A DNA stretch of 64,000 bases from the NCBI GenBank assembly GCA_904066235.2, contig CAJFCV020000004.1:3472001-3536000 (forward strand). Direction: 5' to 3'. This DNA comes from Bursaphelenchus xylophilus. Lineage: Eukaryota > Nematoda > Chromadorea > Rhabditida > Aphelenchoididae. Within the stretch, counting starts at the first letter, position 1, and every line of letters starts with the position of its first letter. Under the pieces are notes generated by a model. It was not told the DNA's origin, made no database searches, and worked only from the letters and a program-made list of their open reading frames with translations. Made by a program: the position numbers and the translations under genes. Shown here one piece after another: positions 10,422-22,500 of this stretch.

Positions 10422-12484
10422 AGTATAATGAAATTCGATTTCCATGGGAGAATACGTGCGAACAACGATGACGTCACGGTTGAAAAGGAGGGGTTTTCTC
10501 TCGGAATCGTTTTTTTTTATCATCTGTTGGGATTTTACAAAGGAAATTTTTGTAGAAATCTCTATAAGGTGGGCTCTATTTTTTCGAAAACTTGTGAGAC
10601 ACCAGCAATGATGACGTCATTTTTAATATTATTTTATTTTCTCTCCTTCATGATATCGAATTTCCTTTATTTTGCAAAACGATTTCGGAACACTCATAGC
10701 GAAAATGAAGGGTCCAAAGTTGGCCGCTCAGATTTTGGTGACACTTGGCAAAGCCTAGAACTTTCTGTGAGATTTATGATAAATTCTGTTGTTTTTGGGA
10801 CAACAGAATTTAAAACAACAGCACTATACTCTTGCAATTTTTCAATTAGCTTATGTTTGTGGGCTGGGTTATGACAAAAAGTTTCGTATTTTTGCACAAG
10901 ATCCAGTGGGTTTCAATTTAAGACAGGGTTTTTTTCCAATCATCTCTCTCCATTCTTTACAGTCATTCTTTTGAAACAATTGCAATAAGAGGTAAAAAAT
11001 TGGAAGGCTTAAAAATATACATCGTATTCTACATTTCTCACATTATCCATCTCCTTTTTTTATAATCTTTTATCTCTGACTGTCTAATATCCTAAATCTC
11101 TAAATTAACCACAAAATTACCTCAAAATTCGATTACTTTTCACACTTTTACCATCAATTTCTTCACCTAATCTAGTCTAGCCTTCACTCCAAATCACCCC
11201 TACACCACTTACAGTTTACTGTATTTTAGCAGCTCTTCGTTCTTATCGATTCCCACTTTTACGGCTTGCTACTCGACGTTTGTTTCTCTGACAGCTTTAC
11301 GATTATTATTCGAAGATTCGAGCACAAAATCGGAGCTGATAAGGGGTCAAAATGTAATATTATTCCTCGTCACGGGATTAAGAGTTTCCATTTTTCGCTG
11401 GGTTCCCCGATTAGCGATAGGGTTATTTGGATGCAATGAAAGTTGGGTTCAAGGTTAATCTCTCACTTCTTTTTCGAGTTTTTGATAGAGAATTGGGTTC
11501 AGAGAGTAAAAAATCAACAAGTTCACAAAGCCAAAAGTTTTGATTTTGATGAGGTTTGGCTCAAATTTAGGCTAGGGCTTTCTAATGCAACACTTTCGGC
11601 TCGTGATTTTAATATTTACCGGCATCACCAGCATGAAGCTGTTTTCTCAGCTAAAACTTACTGCAATTGTTCGACGAGTTGTCGTAATTTGCTGAGATTT
11701 ATAAAAGAACCTTTCTGATCCATGGCTTTCCTAATTTTGCGCGGAAAAAAAACGATTTTTTGTAGAAATCTTGATGTTAGCATGGGAGAAAGATTGATAA
11801 ATTTTCATTTTCTTCTGTCCCCAAAAAAGTCTATGATTGGGCCATCTTTAATCTATCTTTAACCTCAAAATCTACGTAAAATCACAGTGCTCTCCGCACC
11901 ATGTAACCTCTAAATCTCACCTCAAATTACTAACATCTTCAAGACTTTTTGAGCGCCTATACTTTTAAGAGTGCAACGGTTTTTACAATTCGCCCTGTCT
12001 CCGCTCTTTTACCGTATAATATCAAAGAATGCCGAAATCAATCCCCACATTTTCTATTATAGCCATTTGACAGGATGACAATTGTAAAACAAACTTTTAT
12101 TATGATTAAAAGTTATTTTTATTACACTTCCCTGTACTTTTGATGAATGTCCTGTCGACTCACAATAGGGGTGGTATAATATCGCCCATCCGCGTGATAG
12201 ATGGGGCCGTTCGCTGCGCTCTTATAAAGGACTTTGATTTCGCCGCCTTCGAGAACACTGTAGATCATAAGCTGGGCAAGGTGGTTGGAACAGATCTATG
12301 GTGCGTTAGGTCAACGGGAAATTTATGGTCGATTCTTTGATCATTCACGTGATTTTGGAGGTTTTTTTGTGGTAATAAGTGCAAACTTTAAGGTTATCAA
12401 AGAGGAAAAATTCATAATTCCTTTGGCGTTCAATAGGGTCAGTTTTACGATACATCTTAAAAGTATGACAACAATCAATTTTTT
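10422..12484. other. Two kilobases with no gene seen
   Basis: Frames at 10428-10874, 11443-11718 and 12140-12340 show no domain, no signal peptide and no splice-supported partner. The sequence is AT-rich and non-repetitive as far as I can see. Confidence 0.4.
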
Positions 12485-12870
12485 CCGGGTGAAATTACCA
12501 AAGATAAAACAATTTTTCTGTGACCGCTCTCCACGTTTAGCGTACTCTCTCGGCGGCAAAGATCGTTGAATATCTCGGTAGTGCCTGTAAAGCACGGGCT
12601 AAAACTTTCCGGAATCGATATGTGACTTATGCCCGAAGTCAGTTCAAAATTTAAGGTAAATCTGAGCGTTGCACTTGGAGGCCTTCTTTTGTGAATTGTT
12701 TGATAAATAAACTAGCAACAAAAAACTTTAATTATCACTAACTTCCAGACTAAAAACTAGGTCGCTTTTGCAAAACAAGTGCTAGAAATCCTCCATATGT
12801 CTTCCGAAAAGTAATCCAAATCAGTGCAAAGTTTCGTTTAAATCTTCTGTTTGAGAAATCAAAGAAACTA
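12485..12870 (+). repeat. Partial copy of the GACGCTCAGATTTT dispersed family plus flank module
   Basis: Contains the family blocks TGACCGCTCTCCACGTTTAG, CTCTCGGCGGCAAAGATCGT and AAATCTGAGCGTTGCACTTG. These are followed by a module (12690-12870) found inverted at 3165-3360. Confidence 0.7.
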
Positions 12871-13340
12871 TAATATTTAATTAAATGGAAATTGTATACA
12901 GACTTTGTAGTAAAAAGGGATAAAAAAGGGTATCTTATAGAGTTTTGTTGATATTATTATATACATGTACATGTTAGCAATTAAAGATTGGGCCTCGGAA
13001 TTAGTTTTTGATACTTTCCCTTTCCCCGTGAGAGTAATCTTTGTCCCTTCCCTGCAAAATAATCCTTGCTCCTTTTACCGTACCATGTTTTCCTTCCGAT
13101 GACAATTCAGGTGACACCACTTCCCAAATTTGTTGCTATATTTATCTCTTTTCCCTGGATCCCTTCCTCCACATTTGTACGGCGGTTTTTCATCATCCAA
13201 TTCGTCGTGTGTTATCTGCAATTTCCTGCAGGCTTGGTTTGTAGTTTTTGCGTCCGAACAATGGAATACTTTGAATTTCTTTGCAGGTGAACGTGCACAT
13301 GAGCCTTATGTAACAATATTTATTGCCCTTTTCACTTGGA

Positions 13341-13463
13341 ATGGACCGACAGCGCGGGTTGGACGACATGGCGCTGAGCTGGCGACGGCGACGTAGGCCG
13401 GGTGAGTTGCTGGTAATTTCGGAGCTCCTTGAAGTCATTTTTGGATCATACATGATTTTTCAG
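13341..13463 (+). promoter_or_regulatory. Possible alternative first exon or trans-splice site of the cyclase gene
   Basis: ATG at 13341 opens a 61-base frame ending in a strong donor (GGTGAGT at 13401-13407). It would splice in frame to an acceptor at 13463 (TTTTTCAG) and read through to the 13520 ATG without a stop. I prefer 13520 as start because a signal peptide follows it at once. The acceptor could instead receive a spliced leader, giving a 56-nt 5' leader. Confidence 0.4.
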
Positions 13464-13519
13464 TTCGCCCCAAATCCCCTTCCATTTCCACATCTCATTT
13501 CCAATCGGGTACAAACAAA

Positions 13520-16500
13520 ATGCAGGTCAAACACACGAGTACATCCGCTTTAACTCACACGCTTCTTTATACAATCACTTTTTACGTTCTCTTTATCATA
13601 TCATCAGTGGCAGGAGATGAGGCATTAAAGTGTGAGTTCCCTTGAAAATTGGCCCAAAAATCCGCCGTATCCAAAAAGCCTGCCTTTTTTCGCAAAAACG
13701 CTTTATTTTCAGCCTCGGAGCGCCTTATACCGGACGCCTTCAACGACATGTCCATCGAAGATTTCATCAGCAACTATCTGAATGCCAGCCGCGAAGCCAT
13801 GGACGACGAGATGCTCGGATCGACACCTCTGTCCGTGGAGATCCCGCGCAACATGAAGGAGCTGCGGATGAGTTACATGGCCGCCATTCCGCGGATGGAG
13901 AAGAACTTCTTTGACAGGCTGGCCCTTGTTTCGGCGGTAAATTCGAACGAAATTGGGACCGATGTGAATGTGCTGAGTGCGGCGGATTGCTTTCAAAAAG
14001 ATTTCCAAGGTGAGTATTGATAGTGCTGAAATGTTTAGCTACAGGGTCTTACAAAAAAACGTGAAGGAAAGTCGGAGGCCATAACTTCCGGTGGAGGCGG
14101 CGCAGAGACTTCGTTTTTGGAATATGTATTTTTTAACGACATTAATTTTTGCCTACGAAATTACAAGATTTTAGAGCGCAAACTCAGGTTGCGACAACCT
14201 TCTGAAGTAGGGGAATTTCTACCCTGAAAACCAGTGTTTTTCGGTTGAAAATGATTGAGAATTAGCCTTAGACTTTCCTTCAAGTTTTTTGCAAGACCCT
14301 GTATTTCTTTGTGTTTTTTTTACCATTTTTTTTCTTTCTAGGTGGAATGATATCTGGAGCTGTTAACGTGGCTATCAACGAGATCAACGCGAACCCCGAT
14401 CTCCTGCCAGGATGGTTTATGACGTTGATGTTCGAGAATACATGCGGCCGTGAAGAGAAGAGTAAGTTTGGAGGCTAAAAACTTTTCAGGACGTCTTGAA
14501 TCCTATGATTCTTTTTTACTATGCCATGACGTCATAACTCTCATTAAATTTTTTTCGCAATATCGGCCTATAAATTATTAAAATTCATTTACAAAAAACG
14601 ACAATTCCGATACTTTTTGACCGTCTTTCCGCTTTCAGGTACACGTCATTTCATGGAGCATTGGCGACTGGGCGCCAAAGTCTTCATTGGGCCGGAAATG
14701 AATTGCCGCGTGGAAGCGGCCATGGCGGCCGCTCAGAATCTGCCCATTTTGAGTTACAAATGCAGAGATCAGAATTTGTCGGATAAGAAGAAGTAAGTAA
14801 GAGGATCATAAGACAATACAAATCAGACTTAAAGAGAACTAAGAGAAATTTGTGCGAGGGAGAGACATGACTCTTAACTTTTAACAATGGGTTGAGCTTT
14901 TTTAGCCAAATAAAATCGCTGTGGCACTCGTGTAGACCTATAATAAACCAGTTTGTCGTTAGAAAAACCCCCGTTTGTCTGAGAGAAACAAATGACCCGA
15001 AATTCAGCAAGATGGGTCAAGTCTTCCTCTGACTCTGAAACATACAAAAAGCCAAACAAAACATAATAAAACCTTCTAGAACCCTTTAAGCCAGAATTTT
15101 GCAGTATTTTCGAATAACAAGTCCTACTTGGAACTCGTATTTACAACACTTTTCTGTTTTCTCTTTGCACAAATATCCGAAATTTCCAAAATTGTTTCCC
15201 ACGGGAGGAAAAGAGGCAGTTTTGCAGAAATTGTAAACAAGATGTAATTAGCGTTATACCGTAATGTATTACCGCTAATCCCATAAAAAGGGACCATAAT
15301 TCCGCCAACTTTTCGCTTTTCTTCGCGATTACAGTTTGGGGATATAGAAGATTAGCGTTGAAGTGAACGTTCAAATGAATTGATAGAGGGTTGAAAAAAT
15401 GTATACGATACACGCTTTATTGTTAGACAATTTGAGTGACCAGAGATAAGAATCACGAGATTTTTTCGGTTTTTATCAAAATGCTATGGATAATATCATT
15501 ATATGTCCAATGTGGATAAAGTCCGACTGATAAGGATGAAAAGCGTCTGGAAAAGTGTTTTGTTACTTATTTTACACTTTGACGATCTAAAACAGTTCGA
15601 AAAACGGAATGCCAAAAATGGCGGGAAATTAAATTTTTGAATTTAAAAATTGAAAATTGGTCTATAAATTGACAAAAAAGCCTAAATTGAGCAAATTTCA
15701 TTTCTTATCTTTAAAAAAAACTTTTATTTTCGTTGTAAAATGCGTACAAATTGAGCAACTCCCTTCAGGTATCCCACATTCGCCCGAACCGTTCCCGCCG
15801 AGACGGAGATCACAAAATCCTTCATGTCGCTCATGAAATTCTACCAATGGCATCGGTTCGCCGTCGTCCATGACAGTCGGGGCAACAACGCCGAGCTTTT
15901 TCAGTCGATAAAAACGGCGATTGAAGGGGAGAATGAGCGGATGGATTTGCAGAGCTCCAGCGAGGATCGGTATCACATTGCAAATGTGAGCGTTGTGCCT
16001 TATCCATTTGATGACATTCAAGTGGAGACCAAGAACATTATTAAGGATATTGTTAAACATACGAAGGATGAGACGAGAAGTAAGCGCAAAAAATTGAAGT
16101 CGATGATGTTGATGTTGTGGGGGACCTTATCCAGTGGCAAAAAACGTACAATTTTGGATTCGGGAAGCATTAAAAATGTGGCAAAATGCTTCCCTCTTCA
16201 AGCAAAAAAACTTCCTTTTGAAGGGCGTTCTTTTTGAAATCGGAGTTTTTCACTTGGAGAGGGATGCATTTTGACACATTTTTGATACTTCCCGGATGCA
16301 AAATGGCACGTTTTTTTGCCACCGGATCAGATCCCCCACTGTATGCAATATATGTATATATATTTTGATTTTGTCATTTTCAGTATACGTCGTATTCGGT
16401 GACCCAATGATGTTCCGAGCATTCGTTACGGAAATGGGTGATACTGGTCTGATGACTGATGGGAAATACGTTGCAGTCTACTTGGATCCCGATTACAATT

Positions 16501-19500
16501 GGCTCAATGCCTATCATGCAAACTCGAACCACTTCTTTCGAGGTGAGCGGACAAAAAGTTGGCAGTGCTCCAAAAAGCGATGCTCTGCTTGAGTTATCTA
16601 CGTACATACAGTGCGTCCCAGGTTTTTGGTTCCACCCCATTTTTTGATCTTATCTCGAGGTGTTTTTTCTCAAACGCCATGAAATTTTACACAAGTGTTA
16701 ATCAACCTTTAAGAATAAGCTATGCAAACTTTCATCCGATTTGACTTCAGTAATCTGACGTTATCGCGATTTTTTTAAAATTTTGGGTGTCCCAGGTATT
16801 TGGTTCCACTTGGAAATTTGCGAGTTTTTGGTCCGGTTTTGAACCAACCTGCTCTTAATACCATTACTCGTGTTCTCTGTAGCATTAGAAAGGGTATTAC
16901 AAACGGATCTACCGTACTTTATCGACGCGGCGGCCCCACGAGCCATCTCTGACCTTGTACATGAGGTAAGCATTGGTTTTGAAAAAAATCCCGATTAGTG
17001 ATTTATTTCCGGCGAGAAACAACTTAGACTACTTGTAGCAAATGCATGATGTAAAACAAACCGATACCGATTTGTTTAAAGTCATTTAATCGACCTTTTA
17101 GGTCATTTAAGCTACCGTATGCCTTCTACAGTAACCTTCAAAGGCCCTAAAAGTACAGAAAATTACTATCCAAGGGAACTTTTTGCTCAGAAAAACAAAC
17201 TCTGCATGTTAAAAAACCTATAACTGAATCTTCTGGCTTGCTGAAATGTTCTATCCGCCGCAGGTGGTTGGTTCAAGGATAAATGGCTAAAAGCAAGCCT
17301 ATTTTGGCCTATTTTTCGGAACTTTTTTATAGAACGAACTTTACAGACCCGATTTATTCTGAAACGGCTAATGATTGTAGCATTACGTTTTCAGGCACGC
17401 TGCGTTCAAATTTGCGTATCAAATTTTGTGATTCTCGTCCATTCCTCTTGGTAATTCGGGGTATAAAGTGTTACGGTAGCTACTTGTTGAAGATGATATG
17501 CCAAGAAAATACTCGAGATCATTGAGCAAGCTACTTTTTTTCATTAAGTAGATGCACACTGTATAATTTAACAGCATTGGCAAGTTTAATGCCCAAAAAA
17601 CAGCCTGACTGACATTTTTTTTCAGAACCAATCTTTATCTCATGTACAAGGTCGGAGATGGCTCATAGCGCCACTCTGTCGAAAAAGTACGGCAGATACG
17701 AATGTAATACCCTTTCTAATATTACAGAGAACACGAGGAATGGTATTAAGATCAGGTTGGTTCAAAACCAGATCAAAAAACTCGCAAATTTCCAAGTGGA
17801 ACCAAATACCTGGGACACCCAAAATTTAAAAAAAATCGCAATAACGTCAGACTACTGAAGTCAAATCGGATGAAACTTTGCATAGCTTATTCTTAAAGGT
17901 TGATTAACACTTGTGTAAAATTTAATGGCGTTTGAGAAAAAACGCCTCGAGATAAGATCAAAAAATGGGGTGGAACCAAAAACCTGGGACGCACTGTATG
18001 TATAAAGGACTCTATTGTTGTCCCAAAATGTTCGGTTTTTGCTTTGCAGGCGAGCAGAAACGCTGCAATTTTCCCGAAAGAAACTGTTGATTTTTGGTGT
18101 AATGTCCCGAAATGCTTTGCAATGCAAAAAATCTAACATAGTTTACAAAAATAAAACCTTAATATGCCCTTTAGCTAACTTGCAAATAATTTCCAGACAC
18201 CCGCCAAAACCTTCTCGAAGGATTCACCGAAGATTCGATGGCCCGAAAAGTTGCCAACTACTCGAACACAGTCCTGGCCATCATTCCAACTCCCGTCAAA
18301 CTGAAGACCGACGAATACAAAAGATTTTGGAATCAAAACAACTTTTATTTGAAGCAATACGGAACGCATACGACAAACGTGAATCAGACAATCATGCCGA
18401 ACAGAGTGGCGTGTTATCTGTACGATGCGGTGATGTTGTATGCGACTGCAGCGACCGAATATTTGAAGGAGAGCAATAAGACGGCGGAAGAGTCGATTCA
18501 AGATGGAGAAGGAATTACCAGTCGTATTCTTGGACGAACTTATCGGAGTGAGTCGAGCTTTGATTTGTAAGAGAATCGCTTTTGATAGTGCAGACGCATC
18601 GCTTTTGCTAGACTTAGAACTTGGCGGAAAACGCGCCAGAGTTTACTCTGCAAAGGCTACAGTGGTGGGGGGCCTGATCCGGTGGCAAAAAACGTATCAT
18701 TTTGCATCCAGGAAGTATAAAAAATGTAGCAAAATACCTCCCTCTCCAAGTGAAAAAAACTCCGATTTTAAAAGCGCGCCCGTTCTTTTTGTGAGAGCGC
18801 CCTTCAAAACGAAGTTTTTTCACTTGGAGAGGGAGACATTATGCCACATTTTTTGATACTTCCCGAATGCAAAACGATACCTTTTTTGCCACTGGATCAG
18901 GTCCGTCACTGTATTGTCCTATATGTAGGTAGAGACTTTAACGCAATGTGCCATTGGCACGTCATATGGCACTCTAATGTTCCACATTTTTCAGGTATGC
19001 AAGGTTTCGACATGAGGATCAACATGAATGGAGATGCCGAAGGAAACTTCACCTTGCTTTCCCTCCAGCCCCTTGAACCGAACAACGACCGCTCGAGCCT
19101 CGACTACTATCCAATCAGCGCCGGCCTCGACGTCACCGCCGATTTCATGGCTGACGGCAAAGCCAACGACTTGCCCAAACTCCGGTTCCACCGCAACGTC
19201 CCATGGCCCTCCGGCACTCCGCCCAAGGACGAGCCGGAATGCGGGTTCGATGGGGCCAAGTGCCGGAATGAACGGGAGTATCGGATCAGATTGGCGATTT
19301 ACATTACATCGGCCGTCTTATTCTTCATTCTCTTGATGTCAGCGGCTTGGGCATACCACCGGAAAACGTTTGAGGATAAGATTTCGAACATCTGGAGGAT
19401 CGAGGAAAGGGAAATCCACAAGATTGTGCATACCAATACCTCAGCAAACTCGCTGTATTTATACGACGCTGGAAGCAGACAGAGCTTGTTAAGGTAAGCG

Positions 19501-22500
19501 GAACATACTAATTTAAGTAATGAATTACTCATAATACTTTGAAGAATTTTTACTATTTTTGATGAGCTGCCTAATAAATATTCAAAAAATCATCATGGAT
19601 TACATATTTTTTGTGAATTGCAAAGGGATTTGTCTTTTGCCAGCCAAGTCTACCTATTATAGCATTTTTATGAAAGACTCAGAGTGCTTATTACTAGTTG
19701 GACATGTATCATTGCTCAAGGGTCATTTAGGTCTCAACGCCAAAGTCGAAAAAGTACGCCAAATAGATGAAACTTTGATGAAACTTGGCACAAATTCAGA
19801 ATAAAATTAATCAAGATATATACCAGATTCCAAACTTGCGCTTTGCCGAAACGACCGAGATTTTTTGGGTTGAAACTCGGCAAAAAATTGCCACTTTTTT
19901 TGCCAATTTTGGCATGAAAAGTTTCAAAAAAGGTTCTTCCATAGAGTGTAATGCCTCCATAAAAAAATTAATCAAAAATGACAAAGATATGAGCAAAAAA
20001 ATTGTTAGTCTGTTGTTTTCCATTGTAATTTTTCGTATTTCAGCCCGCTCAAGGATAACAATGTCACGGACAAACGCTTCAACTCCCTTCGCTTTGTCGC
20101 CCTCTACAAAAACGTCGCCGTTGCTGTAAAAGAGTTGAACTACACGCGCAAAATGAAAGAGCCATCGCGAGAAACCCGAATCGAAATGAAAGCCATGGTC
20201 CAGCTTCGGCATGATAATGTCAACTCCTTCAAGGGAATCATCCTACAGCCCTCGCAGAACAAGATCCTCGTTGTGAGGGAGTTCTGTCAAAAGAATTCCT
20301 TGTTGGATATGCTGAAGAATAAGGACATCAAGTTGGATCATATTTTTGTGACTTCGTTTGTTGAGGACCTCATCAAGGGGATGATTTATATCCATGAGAG
20401 TGAGGTCCGAGTTCATGGGAATCTCAAGTCGAGTAACTGCTTGATTACGAATCGATGGGCGTTACAGGTAAGCATTTTACAAGGGAAGTACTTGAAGTGT
20501 GACGCTCAGATTTTGATGAAACTTGGCATAAATTTAGAATAATTTTTTCTAAGATATATGCGAGAATCCTAGCTCGCGCTTTACAGAAACAACCGAGATT
20601 TTTAGATCAAAAGTCGGCGAAAATTTAGGACTTTTTGCCGAATTTCGGCACGAAAAGTTTCATGCCTATTTCAACTGTAAAGGATAATGTTTCTACAAAA
20701 AATCAAATTTTTCCGCACGAAACTGCCAAAGTTATGGCCAAAAAGCGCTTTTCTCTCTGACCGCTCTCCACGTTTAGCGTGCTCTCTCGGCGGCAAAAAT
20801 CGTTCGATATCTCGGCGGCGCCCGCAAAGCGCGAGCTAAAACTTTCAGGAATTGATATTTAGTCCATACCCGATGTGTGTGCAAAATTTAAAGAAAATCT
20901 GAGCGTCACACTTGAAGTACTTCCCCTGTTAGTCTTATTCTGTAATAAAAATAATATAAAAATTACATAGTTACCTCTTACTGTATATACCTCAAAATCT
21001 TACTCTTCCAATTTCAGGTCGCTGACTTTGGCCTCAACGAGCTCCGTCAAGGGGTTTCCCCTGTCAGCGAGGAAGCCAAATGGGAAAGTCGGCTTTGGGT
21101 GGCTCCTGAACTTCTGAAGACGATCGACTCCAACCAAGGAATGAAACCAACTCAAAAGTCTGACGTCTACTCTTTCGGTGTAATCCTGCATGAGATCATA
21201 ACTCGCCGCGGTCCCTACGAAGTGTATACGGCGACCAATGGTGGTGCGGATGAGATCAAAGCGATCGTCGAGAGGATTATGAATCCCAAGGAGACGCCAG
21301 ACGGGCTCATTGTTCACCGACCGGACTTAAAGAACACTGAATGCCAAGACTACATCAAATCGACAATATCCATGTGCTGGGAGGAGATCCCAATGATCCG
21401 GCCCGACTTTAGACATGCCATTCGACAGAAGCTGAAGCCAATGTCAGCCGGAATTCACAAGAGAAACATCGTGGACCATATGATGCTCATGATGGAGAAA
21501 TACCAAACGGATCTCGAGAACCTGGTGGAAGAGCGAACGGCCCAATTGAATCGTGAGAAATGCAGGACGGAAAACCTGCTGCAGCGTATGCTACCGCCAT
21601 CTGTTGCTGCTCAACTAATGTATGGAGGAGAGGTGAAGCCTCAGTCATTCGAAATGGTCACAATCTACTTCTCTGATATTGTTGGATTCACAAACATCAG
21701 TGGGTCCTCAACACCGATGCAGGTCGTCAGTCTGCTCAACAATTTGTACACGCTTTTTGACTCGGTCATCAAACAGTATGATGTGTATAAAGTAGAGACG
21801 ATTGGAGATGCGTATATGGTAGTGTCCGGGGTGCCCAACTTCAAAGACGCGATGACTCACGGATACGAAGTGTGTATGATGTCGTTGCATCTGTTGGATG
21901 CCTCTCAAGCCTTCAAGATTCCGCATATGCCGGAGGAGAAGCTGAGGGTGCGGATTGGGATTCACTCGGGCCCTTGTGTTGCTGGAGTTGTCGGAAAGAC
22001 CATGCCGCGGTATTGCTTGTTTGGAGATGCGGTCAATGTGGCGAGTCGGATGGAGAGTAATGGACTTCGTAAGTTGTGGCTGTTATAGGCAGCGTGAGTG
22101 AAGTGACGTCTCTTATATGTTGTGAATTTCTACAGCTTTTTTTGCCATGCAATTGAAACTCAAGGTCGAATGCATGCATTAGGTTTGCAACGGTTTTGAA
22201 AAACTCTTTGAACTTTCTCTGAAGTAAAGCAGCTTATATTAGGTTGATGCAAAAGGAATTGCGGATTTTTTAATTTATTCGTATTTTTTTATAGGATAGC
22301 TCAATTCAAAAATGGAAAAAGGTATATAGTAGTAAATTTTAAGAGGATTTTTTCTGTATATGTGCTATTCTTATAAAAGTTATCAAACGTTACCATAAGT
22401 TACCACGAAGGTACCCTAAACATGTTAGTACATTTTAAACCAATTTTTTTACATATTTTTTTGCGGCTTTATCCATTTTTGAAAATATTTTGATAAAATA

